Origin: Alphaproteobacteria bacterium
GTDB lineage: Bacteria; Pseudomonadota; Alphaproteobacteria; Micropepsales; Micropepsaceae
Length of the DNA: 14,726 nucleotides
Assembly (NCBI GenBank): GCA_025935155.1
Contig: JAICVV010000018.1
Coordinates: 1-14,726 of the forward strand
Direction: 5' to 3'
The notes under the pieces were generated by a model. It made no database searches. It was not told the origin of the DNA and worked only from the letters and a program-made list of their open reading frames with translations. Below are positions 1 to 4,984 of this stretch, piece by piece. How positions within the stretch are numbered: position 1 is the first letter of the stretch; every line of letters begins with the position of its first letter. A program made the position numbers and the translations under genes.

Positions 1-480
1 GCCGCGCCTGAGCGCATCCAGGAGCTGGTGGATGGCTTCATCGCCTACTACCGCGATCATATCGCAGATCTGAGCCGGCCCTTCCCAGAGGTGGAAACCA
101 CACTGTCCTCCCTTCGGCAGAGTGGCGCGCGGCTGGCCGTGCTGACAAACAAACCCCAGGTGCTGACGGTCCCGATTCTCGAAGCGCTGGGCCTATCTCG
201 CCATTTTGGGGCGGTCTGCGGTGCTGGCCGCTACGATTACCACAAGCCCGATGCGCGGGTTGTCGCGCATGTTCTAGAGGAATTGGGCGGCCCGGGTGCG
301 GGCGCGGTCATGATCGGCGACAGTGCGGTGGACGTGGCGACCGCCCGTGCGGCAGGAATTCCTGTAATCCTGCTCTCTTATGGCTACACCCCCGAACCGG
401 CCCAGAGGCTTGGAGCGGACGCGGTGGCGGATTCATTCTCCGCCCTTCCCGCGCTCATCGACGGGTTTATCGTCCGGTAA
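1..480 (+). CDS. gph: Phosphoglycolate phosphatase-like HAD hydrolase (5' end outside window)
   Basis: The frame is open from base 1, so the gene begins to the left of the window and only its last 159 residues are seen. Three of the four HAD motifs are visible: the motif II threonine in AVLTNKP, the motif III lysine in YHKPDARV, and motif IV in MIGDSAVDVATARAAG, whose paired aspartates bind Mg2+. The nucleophile motif (DxDGT) must lie upstream. The family removes phosphate from 2-phosphoglycolate in the cytoplasm, a clean-up reaction after DNA repair or oxygenase activity. This spacing of motifs fits Gph best, but other HAD phosphatases cannot be excluded without the N-terminus. The TAA stop (478-480) lies at the target duplication of the adjacent transposable element, so the protein end (GFIVR) is kept while everything downstream has been displaced by 3 kb. 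Confidence 0.85.
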   Translation, partial: AAPERIQELVDGFIAYYRDHIADLSRPFPEVETTLSSLRQSGARLAVLTNKPQVLTVPILEALGLSRHFGAVCGAGRYDYHKPDARVVAHVLEELGGPGAGAVMIGDSAVDVATARAAGIPVILLSYGYTPEPAQRLGADAVADSFSALPALIDGFIVR

Positions 481-486
481 AGAAAT
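479..486. repeat. Left target-site duplication of IS1595-type element
   Basis: AAAGAAAT lies directly outside the left inverted repeat. TAAGAAAT lies directly outside the right one at 3519-3526, matching at 7 of 8 bases. An 8-bp duplication is the usual size for the IS1595 family. The two flanks could also be read as the same target with one extra A on the left (GGTAAAGAAAT against GTAAGAAAT). Confidence 0.7.
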
Positions 487-526
487 GGCGATATTATACT
501 TGACATCCCCACCAACAATAATTAGA
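487..526 (+). repeat. Left terminal inverted repeat (IR-L)
   Basis: Forty bases that match the reverse complement of 3479-3518 at 32 positions. The outer core GCGATATTATACTT is identical in both ends, as are the later blocks TCCCCA, ACAATA and TAGA. This is the expected transposase recognition end. The repeat also contains TTGACA (500-505) reading inward and TATAAT reading outward on the - strand. Confidence 0.9.
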
Positions 527-528
527 TA
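500..528 (+). promoter_or_regulatory. Possible transposase promoter inside IR-L
   Basis: A perfect -35 hexamer TTGACA (500-505) is followed after 17 bases by TAGATA (523-528), a weak -10. Transcription would start near 535, leaving almost no leader before the ribosome site GTGAGGGAG (534-542) of the transposase. Only the -35 is convincing. The right repeat has CTTCCC at the equivalent place, so the two ends are not equivalent as promoters. Confidence 0.4.
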
Positions 529-548
529 TGCAGGTGAGGGAGTTAGCT

Positions 549-1484
549 ATGTCCAAGTCCATATTTTCAGCCCCGCATTTCAATGACGAAGAGGCGGCTT
601 ACACCTTTGTAGAGAAGCACCTTTGGCCGGATGGTCCTACCTGCCCCCATTGTGGCGTGGTGGACCGTGCTGGGCGCCTTAAGGGCAAGAGCAACCGTCC
701 GGGCCTCTGGAAATGCTACGCCTGCCGGAAGCCCTTTACCGTCAAGATCGGGACCATTTTCGAGGCCAGCCATATCGCCATGCGGGACTGGCTGGCTGCC
801 ATTCATCTGCTTTGCTCCAGCAAGAAGGGCATTTCAGCGAACCAGCTTTCGCGCACTCTGGGCATTACCCTCAAAAGCGCATGGTTCATGGCGCATCGCG
901 TTCGCGAAGCGATGGGACCGGCTGCAAATGCTCCTCTGCTAGGTTCAGGCGGTGGCGCTGTTGAAGTGGACGAGACCTTCATCGGCAAGAAGAAGGGCGT
1001 TCCCAAGCGTGCCGCGCATCACCACAAGATGAAGGTTCTTACCCTTGTAGATCGCAACACTGGCGAAGCGCGTAGCCGCGTTATCAATGCGCTTGAACTT
1101 GCGGAGATTGCTCCGTTTCTTCGCAAGAACATCTCGAAAGAAGCGCGGCTTATGACTGACGAGGCTGGCCACTATAAGAAATTCGGCCTTGAATTTGCGG
1201 AGCACTCCTTCGTTACCCACGGCAAGAATGAGTGGGTGCGCGCCGATGTTCACACCAATACCATTGAAGGCGTGTTCAGCGTGTTTAAGCGCGGAATGAT
1301 CGGCACCTATCAGCATTGTGGCGAGCAGCATCTGCATCGCTACACCAATGAATTCGATTTCCGCTACTCGAACCGCACCAAGCTAGGCATTAACGATGAA
1401 GGGAGAGCGGTGAAGGCGCTTAAGGGTGCATCCGGCAAGCGTCTCACCTATCGAACGACTCGTGGGCAAGAAGCGGGAGCGTGA
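549..1484 (+). CDS. IS1595-family (ISXO2-like) transposase
   Basis: A 311-aa DDE-type transposase that moves the surrounding element by acting on its inverted repeats. An N-terminal zinc ribbon is seen as CPHC (C32, C35) and CYAC (C56, C59), followed by a helical DNA-binding region (about 75-125). The catalytic core has D141 in VEVDETFIG, D204 in MTDEAGHY, and a last block HTNTIEGVFSVFKRG holding N237, E240 and K247, the DDNK/E pattern of this family. The ATG at 549 is chosen because GTGAGGGAG lies 6-7 bases before it and the protein then begins MSKSIFSAPHF; an ATG at 528 in the same frame would add seven unsupported residues and lacks a ribosome site. The reading frame is intact. The downstream small genes follow closely and probably share its transcript. 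Confidence 0.95.
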   Translation: MSKSIFSAPHFNDEEAAYTFVEKHLWPDGPTCPHCGVVDRAGRLKGKSNRPGLWKCYACRKPFTVKIGTIFEASHIAMRDWLAAIHLLCSSKKGISANQLSRTLGITLKSAWFMAHRVREAMGPAANAPLLGSGGGAVEVDETFIGKKKGVPKRAAHHHKMKVLTLVDRNTGEARSRVINALELAEIAPFLRKNISKEARLMTDEAGHYKKFGLEFAEHSFVTHGKNEWVRADVHTNTIEGVFSVFKRGMIGTYQHCGEQHLHRYTNEFDFRYSNRTKLGINDEGRAVKALKGASGKRLTYRTTRGQEAGA

Positions 1485-1548
1485 CTTCCGTATGGGCCGC
1501 GATAAAATCCGGATCATTCTCGCGCTGTTAGAGCGCACTTGGGAGTAG
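1462..1548 (+). CDS. Possible very small ORF overlapping the transposase end
   Basis: A 28-codon frame begins with GTG at 1462 and ends TAG at 1548, with an internal ATG at 1492 giving 18 residues (MGRDKIRIILALLERTWE). It overlaps the last 23 bases of the transposase gene in another frame and stops 7 bases before the next ATG. The product would be a basic amphipathic helix. GGGAG at 1475-1479 lies 12 bases before the ATG, which is long. I list it because it neatly fills the gap and its composition looks protein-like; it may equally be untranslated spacer. Confidence 0.3.
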   Translation: MGKKRERDFRMGRDKIRIILALLERTWE

Positions 1549-1555
1549 TCGTATT

Positions 1556-1789
1556 ATGGCCGACATTGAGAAACTGGAAGCACATCAGGAACCGCCAGAA
1601 GATTGTGACTGGATCAAAGTAGATCGTGGTGCGGCTGGAGGGTATTACGTTCACATATCCATTGCAGCGCAAAATCGCGTTACGCTTTCAACATCCGTTC
1701 CATTGGCGGAATCCAGATATGCGATGGAACTGGCTGAAGTGCTGGCCTCACGAAACGGCATAAAGACAGTTTACACGAAGGGCATCTGA
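1556..1789 (+). CDS. Small hypothetical protein, transposon cargo (77 aa)
   Basis: I do not recognise this protein. It starts ATG (MADIEKLEAHQEPPEDCDW) with GGGAG (1541-1545) about 10 bases upstream and ends TGA at 1787-1789, one base before the next gene, so translational coupling is likely. The sequence is soluble, with no signal peptide or membrane segment. The acidic N-terminal third leads to an alternating polar/hydrophobic stretch (YYVHISIAAQNRVTLSTSV) that suggests beta strands, and then a helix (SRYAMELAEVLASR). It lies between the transposase and two other small genes inside the inverted repeats, so it travels with the element. The role is unknown: accessory transposition factor, antitoxin-like partner of the RelA/SpoT gene, or neutral passenger are all possible. 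Confidence 0.7.
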   Translation: MADIEKLEAHQEPPEDCDWIKVDRGAAGGYYVHISIAAQNRVTLSTSVPLAESRYAMELAEVLASRNGIKTVYTKGI

Positions 1790-1790
1790 C

Positions 1791-1955
1791 ATGCCCAAGA
1801 AGAAGCAGGTCCTCTCGGACGAAGAGCGCCGCAAGCGTTTGCGTGAAACCGCGCGGCAGCTTGAAACGAGCAACGATCCGCAGGACTTTGACCGCGCCTT
1901 CAAGAAGGTGACGGATAAGAGCGTTGCGAAAGAGGAATTAGAGCGTGGCCGCTAG
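1791..1955 (+). CDS. Small basic hypothetical protein, transposon cargo (54 aa)
   Basis: This 54-residue frame starts ATG one base after the stop of the preceding gene and ends TAG at 1953-1955. AAGGGC (1778-1783) serves as ribosome site. The product is highly charged: MPKKKQVLSDEERRKR at the N-terminus, then a helix-rich middle, then NDPQDFDRAFKKV. The pattern KKK..LSDEER..R suggests a short helical protein that may bind nucleic acid or another protein; no enzyme motif is present. Tight packing with its neighbours and the codon pattern support a real gene. I cannot name a family with certainty; the D-F-D-R-A-F-K-K segment is the part to search. Confidence 0.65.
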   Translation: MPKKKQVLSDEERRKRLRETARQLETSNDPQDFDRAFKKVTDKSVAKEELERGR

Positions 1956-1985
1956 GGCGGCGATAGGGGCAGAGGCGAGCGGCAG

Positions 1986-2231
1986 ATGAAATTCGCATGG
2001 GAGGTATTGTTGGGCGCGGCAGTCGTCGCCGGGAGTATTCTTTTCATAGGAAGATATGAGATTTCTGGCATTGGCTACGGATATGCAACAGCCTATGGCG
2101 GCACCACAATGACGGCAGTTTATCGGCTAGATCGCTGGACTGGCAAAGTGGAGGTTTGCATGGAGAGCGGATTTAATGGGGGAGGCGAGATTACTGTTGA
2201 TTGTCCCGCCAGCGCGAAGAAGTCAAATTAG
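1986..2231 (+). CDS. Small membrane-anchored hypothetical protein, transposon cargo (81 aa)
   Basis: An 81-aa protein with one N-terminal hydrophobic segment (about residues 4-21, WEVLLGAAVVAGSILFI), which would act as an uncleaved signal anchor, then a Gly/Tyr-rich stretch (ISGIGYGYATAYGG) and a short domain with two cysteines (C58 and C74). The ATG is preceded by GAGGCGAGC. It ends 16 bases before the stop of the convergent RelA/SpoT-domain gene, so the two transcripts meet here with no room for a terminator. The function is unrecognised. Its place as the last gene of the + strand cargo set, beside a possible nucleotide-synthesising toxin, makes it worth testing as a partner or effector, but nothing in the sequence proves this. 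Confidence 0.65.
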   Translation: MKFAWEVLLGAAVVAGSILFIGRYEISGIGYGYATAYGGTTMTAVYRLDRWTGKVEVCMESGFNGGGEITVDCPASAKKSN

Positions 2232-2247
2232 TACACTACCTTTGATG

Positions 2248-3462
2248 CTAGCTTTCATCGCCGTACATTTTCGGAAAATACTTTCGCAACCAGTTCACCT
2301 CATGCCCTTCTGCCGTCTGGCTTTGTTGGCGGACTGATAGCTTCGTGATTAGCGGTTCAGCTCGCAGCATGTGAACCACATTCTGCGTGAACATCCGAAC
2401 ATCCAGAAAGTAGTTCGGAAACGCCTCTTTCAGTGCGTCTAGCGTATCCACCACAACGACAACGGTGTTCGAGTTTCGCCGCTCTTCTTCGCCATACTGT
2501 TGCGAGGCGCGCATGATTTTTTCGTAGCTGGAAATATCCAGTATGCCGTTGTTGAATTGCAGCATGTAATATGCTGCGCCTGAACGCCGGTTCTTATCCA
2601 GATACCGAAACCCTTCATTCAGAGTTTCGAGGCGGCGAACTGCTCCGAGTTTTTCATTCAGCGCCTTCAATTCAGAGATGCGTTCTGCTTTCGCAGGAGC
2701 ATACGGAACAGGCGCGGTTCCCTCGAACTCAGCCAGTCCGGCGGAAACGAGCAAAAAAAACCGCAGCCAATCGGAGTCGCCTTGTTCGGCTTTCAGGTCT
2801 TCGTTTCGATGAAGGCCAATTGCCTCAACCGCAGTTGCCCAAGAATGCTGAAGCCTAGTTCGCAGCTGTATCTCAATGCGGCGGTCACGGAACGGCTCTT
2901 CGTCATTGCTGGCTGGCTGGAAATCGAAAACGAGATGGTGACTGCGATAGCCGCTAGGCCGCGGGTTATCGAGATAACTCCGGTCCTCCCGCAAACGGTG
3001 GCAATTGCTGCCGCGGTAGTAGTCTAGAAGCGCGTTCAGGGTTTCCGGAGAACCGACAATTCCGCGACACCCGCCAATGTCCTGAATCTGAGCAAGCGTG
3101 GTGTTCAGGCGGTTTAGCTTCTTGCGCACGGAACTCATACGCTTCAACCGTGCGGCGGTTACGCCCCGCTTCTTGGTGCGCTGGATTAGCCCTTTGAGTT
3201 CATCCCGAAGAACTCGCATGGGATAGGCGTGTGAGCTTCGCCAGTCATAGGCAATCTTGAATACCTGCCGGTACCATTCGGCCCGTTCATCGTGGTCCCC
3301 TACCCACGGCATGGGCTGGGTAAGGGCCTTGCCAGCCTTCACTACTTGCTTGCGGGAGTAGATCGGGGCCGGAAAGTCCGCCACGTCCTCCACCACGGGG
3401 GGCGGCTGGACCATGCGATTCCCATCGTGCCCCCAGAGGTGGGCAACCGCGGCGAGACTCAT
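2248..3462 (-). CDS. RelA/SpoT-domain (p)ppGpp synthetase-like protein, transposon cargo
   Basis: A 404-aa protein with a single RelA/SpoT nucleotidyltransferase domain at about residues 80-220 and no HD hydrolase domain. The synthetase motifs are intact: the basic loop RLKRMSSVRKKLNR (105-118), the Mg2+ aspartate D128 in QIQDIGGCRGIV, the guanine-stacking tyrosine Y172 in RPSGYRSHH, and E197 in RRIEIQLRTRLQHSWA. It is therefore predicted to transfer pyrophosphate from ATP to a guanosine nucleotide or another acceptor, as alarmone synthetases and toxSAS toxins do. The C-terminal 160 residues are not a known TGS/ACT regulatory region. The start ATG has an excellent ribosome site (GGAGGTGAG, six bases away) and lies only 16 bases inside the right inverted repeat, so its promoter must lie in or near that repeat. 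It converges with the transposase operon. Whether it is a toxin, defence protein or housekeeping alarmone enzyme is not settled by sequence. Confidence 0.85.
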   Translation of the reverse strand: MSLAAVAHLWGHDGNRMVQPPPVVEDVADFPAPIYSRKQVVKAGKALTQPMPWVGDHDERAEWYRQVFKIAYDWRSSHAYPMRVLRDELKGLIQRTKKRGVTAARLKRMSSVRKKLNRLNTTLAQIQDIGGCRGIVGSPETLNALLDYYRGSNCHRLREDRSYLDNPRPSGYRSHHLVFDFQPASNDEEPFRDRRIEIQLRTRLQHSWATAVEAIGLHRNEDLKAEQGDSDWLRFFLLVSAGLAEFEGTAPVPYAPAKAERISELKALNEKLGAVRRLETLNEGFRYLDKNRRSGAAYYMLQFNNGILDISSYEKIMRASQQYGEEERRNSNTVVVVVDTLDALKEAFPNYFLDVRMFTQNVVHMLRAEPLITKLSVRQQSQTAEGHEVNWLRKYFPKMYGDES

Positions 3463-3478
3463 GCCTCACCTCCGTAAG

Positions 3479-3518
3479 TCTAGCTATTGTGGTTGGGGAC
3501 GGGAAGTATAATATCGCG
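3479..3518 (-). repeat. Right terminal inverted repeat (IR-R)
   Basis: The reverse complement matches 487-526 at 32 of 40 positions, with the outer 14-base core identical. It also contains TATAAT at 3507-3512 on the + strand, pointing out of the element toward the EXORDIUM-like gene; no good -35 stands 16-18 bases before it, so outward transcription is only a possibility. Confidence 0.9.
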
Positions 3519-3526
3519 TAAGAAAT
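3519..3526. repeat. Right target-site duplication
   Basis: TAAGAAAT immediately follows the right inverted repeat and matches the left flank AAAGAAAT (479-486) at 7 of 8 bases. The TAA inside it corresponds to the stop codon of the interrupted phosphatase gene region. Confidence 0.7.
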
Positions 3527-3663
3527 TGCGGGAAATGCCTCTTTTGTGAGTGCGACCATCCTCCATCCTGTTGTGGAATTAATCTTCTTGCCAAGCGCAC
3601 AGCCGCATACCATTGTCCGCCCCCGCGGGCGCGGTGCTCGCCAATCCTGAAGGGGGTCTTCGA

Positions 3664-4554
3664 ATGTCTGTTTCTACGCGTCTTTTGGCCGCCACGGCGA
3701 TGGCGGCCGCGCTTACCGTAGCCGTTTCGGCGAATGCCGGACCGTCCAAGCACTACCGCATCTTCAAGCCCACATCGTTCAAGGATGTGGCCGCCCAGGT
3801 TCCTCCGCCCGCTCTCGACATGAACTATTACGGCGGCTCGGTATTCTCGAGCTCCAAGGTCGTGTCCGTGATCTGGAACAAGGACGTGCTCCAGTTTACG
3901 AAAGACAATGTGCCCCTGTTCACGGGCGATCTGGTGAACAGCACGTATGTCGACCAGATGAAAGAATACAGCACGAAAGGCGTGCAGACGATCAACGGCC
4001 ACAAGGGCACGAAGCAGGTAATCCGCCGTGGCACCTATCTCGGCCAGGTTCAGCTGAAGCCGCACAACACGTCCAAGTCGCTGACCGATGCGGACGTGCA
4101 GAAAGAAATCGAGCGGCAAATCAGCGACGGCGTTCTGCCGCCGCGCGATCCGAACACGCTGTACATGATCTATTTCCCGGCCGACATCACCATCAACCTC
4201 GACGGAGCGATTTCCTGCCAGAGCTTCGGCGCCTATCATTTCGCGACCAACGATGCGAAAATCGCGAAGAAGACGAACATCTTCTACAGCGTCGAACCCG
4301 AATGTAACGGCGGTTTCGGATTCCTGACGTTCGCGGCCTCGCATGAGTTTGCCGAAGCGACGACGGATAACGTTCCCACCCCTGGCTCCAATCCGGATTT
4401 CCCGCAAGCCTGGAACGACGCAAGCGGTTTCGAGATTGGCGACAAGTGCGGGGGCAGCGGCACCCTGAACGGTGTCGGAGGCAGCTGGGAGGTGACGCAG
4501 TACTACCTCAACAGCAAACACGCCTGCAGCACGGGAAATTACACGAGCCCGTAA
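3664..4554 (+). CDS. Secreted EXORDIUM-like protein with zincin-like HEFAE motif
   Basis: A 296-aa exported protein. The ATG at 3664 is chosen because GAAGGGGG lies 8-9 bases upstream and the product then opens with a clean signal peptide (SVSTRLLAATAMAAALTVAV, likely cut after SANA); an upstream ATG at 3613 would bury this signal. The mature protein begins with a YYGGSVF block and IWNKD, has a cysteine in ISCQSFGAYHF, and carries ASHEFAEATTDNVP (H227, E228, E231) followed by GFEIGDKCGG (E257). This order resembles bacterial relatives of plant EXORDIUM/PHI-1, in which a Y-G-G start, an A-H-E-L-A-E-T-x-T-N-P block and an E-I-x-D-x-C block recur. HExxE is reminiscent of a metalloprotease site, but no proteolysis is established. 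It probably acts in the periplasm or outside the cell. It is followed by an intrinsic terminator. Confidence 0.65.
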   Translation: MSVSTRLLAATAMAAALTVAVSANAGPSKHYRIFKPTSFKDVAAQVPPPALDMNYYGGSVFSSSKVVSVIWNKDVLQFTKDNVPLFTGDLVNSTYVDQMKEYSTKGVQTINGHKGTKQVIRRGTYLGQVQLKPHNTSKSLTDADVQKEIERQISDGVLPPRDPNTLYMIYFPADITINLDGAISCQSFGAYHFATNDAKIAKKTNIFYSVEPECNGGFGFLTFAASHEFAEATTDNVPTPGSNPDFPQAWNDASGFEIGDKCGGSGTLNGVGGSWEVTQYYLNSKHACSTGNYTSP

Positions 4555-4597
4555 GAATGCGAGAGCAGCCAATCCGTGCTGCCCGCTGACTTGGAGA

Positions 4598-4634
4598 CCC
4601 CGGTTCTTGCATCCCGCGAGAACCGGGGTTTTTT
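4598..4634 (+). terminator. Intrinsic terminator after EXORDIUM-like gene
   Basis: A perfect 10-bp stem CCCCGGTTCT/AGAACCGGGG (4598-4607 and 4619-4628) with an 11-base loop, followed by six T residues. It ends the preceding secreted-protein gene and isolates the tRNA promoter that follows. Confidence 0.95.
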
Positions 4635-4651
4635 ACGGAGATTCAGTTCTC

Positions 4652-4681
4652 TTGACGGGGTTCGCGGAGCCGCCCTATAGG
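4652..4681 (+). promoter_or_regulatory. tRNA-Val promoter
   Basis: TTGACG (4652-4657) within CTTGAC, the core alphaproteobacterial -35, stands 18 bases before TATAGG (4676-4681). The start would fall about 7 bases later, at or just before the first base of the tRNA. Confidence 0.6.
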
Positions 4682-4689
4682 CGGCGTAC

Positions 4690-4764
4690 GGGCGCGTAGC
4701 TCAGCGGGAGAGCACTCCCTTCACACGGGAGGGGTCACAGGTTCAATCCCTGTCGCGCCCACCA
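4690..4764 (+). tRNA. tRNA-Val (CAC anticodon)
   Basis: Full cloverleaf read by hand. The acceptor stem is GGGCGCG (4690-4696) with CGCGCCC (4754-4760). The D stem is GCTC/GAGC. The anticodon stem CTCCC/GGGAG encloses the loop TTCACAC, anticodon CAC at 4722-4724, reading GUG valine codons. The variable loop is GGGTC. The T stem ACAGG/CCTGT encloses the loop TTCAATC. The discriminator is A4761 and CCA is encoded at 4762-4764. All stems pair perfectly. A degenerate copy of the 3' half is found at 13338-13386 in the same orientation. Confidence 0.97.
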
Positions 4765-4818
4765 ACTCCGACCTCAATGTGCCGGGACCAAGATCGCGAG
4801 CTTTCTTGGCCAATCAAA

Positions 4819-4834
4819 GGGCCGCTTTAGGCCC
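4819..4834 (+). terminator. Weak hairpin after tRNA-Val
   Basis: GGGCC (4819-4823) pairs with GGCCC (4830-4834) across the loop GCTTTA, followed by GCTTAATCTT. The stem is short and the T tract broken, so this is only a possible terminator or processing hairpin for the tRNA transcript. Confidence 0.3.
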
Positions 4835-4851
4835 GCTTAATCTTCACAGAA

Positions 4852-4869
4852 CTGACATCGAGATGTCAC
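4852..4869 (+). promoter_or_regulatory. Pho box upstream of OprP-like porin
   Basis: CTGACAT-CGAG-ATGTCAC is two 7-base half-sites separated by 4 bases, matching the PhoB consensus CTGTCAT-N4-CTGTCAC at 6 of 7 in each half. A weaker third half-site TCTTCAC at 4841-4847 keeps the 11-base period. PhoB~P would activate the porin-pstS operon from here; the start codon is 115 bases downstream. Confidence 0.75.
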
Positions 4870-4984
4870 CGGCCTTTCGCACTCAGCTGCGACTGCGTGT
4901 TCGTGAAGAGGCGGCTTTGAGTCTTCCGGGCTGACGCTCGTCTGCCGGGCTTTGAAGCCGAACGCTTCATCGAACGGAGAGATC

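Larger units (their letters stand above)
487..3518. mobile_element. IS1595-family element carrying passenger genes
   Basis: A complete 3,032-bp element bounded by inverted repeats at 487-526 and 3479-3518 and a near-identical 8-bp duplication. It holds an IS1595/ISXO2-type transposase (549-1484), a run of small + strand genes (to 2231), and a - strand RelA/SpoT-domain gene (2248-3462) that converges on them. Ordinary IS1595 elements are roughly 0.7-1.1 kb with the transposase only, so about 2 kb here is cargo. No stop or frameshift is visible in the transposase, so the element may be active. Base composition looks less GC-rich than the neighbouring pst/pho genes, in keeping with recent arrival. 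The boundaries are read directly from the repeats; the family follows from the transposase motifs. Confidence 0.88.

Noticed and set aside
3613..3663. Upstream start adding 17 residues to the EXORDIUM-like protein
   Set aside because: It would put MSAPAGAVLANPEGGLR before a complete signal peptide, while the ATG at 3664 has a strong ribosome site.
3519..3663. Regulatory RNA or riboswitch before the secreted-protein gene
   Set aside because: No conserved riboswitch core or stable hairpin pair was found; only the ribosome site GAAGGGGG is clear.
3484..4572. A 362-codon frame on the - strand opposite the secreted EXORDIUM-like gene
   Set aside because: It is the antisense shadow of a gene with signal peptide, ribosome site and terminator; the product is Arg/Val-rich with no recognisable motif.
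4788..4809. CCAAGA/TCTTGG inverted repeat after the tRNA as a terminator or operator
   Set aside because: Only a 6-bp stem with a 10-base loop and no T run; could arise by chance.
4952..4984. Upstream start of the porin gene
   Set aside because: The extra 11 residues (MKPNASSNGEI) precede a normal signal peptide that begins at the better-spaced ATG at 4985.
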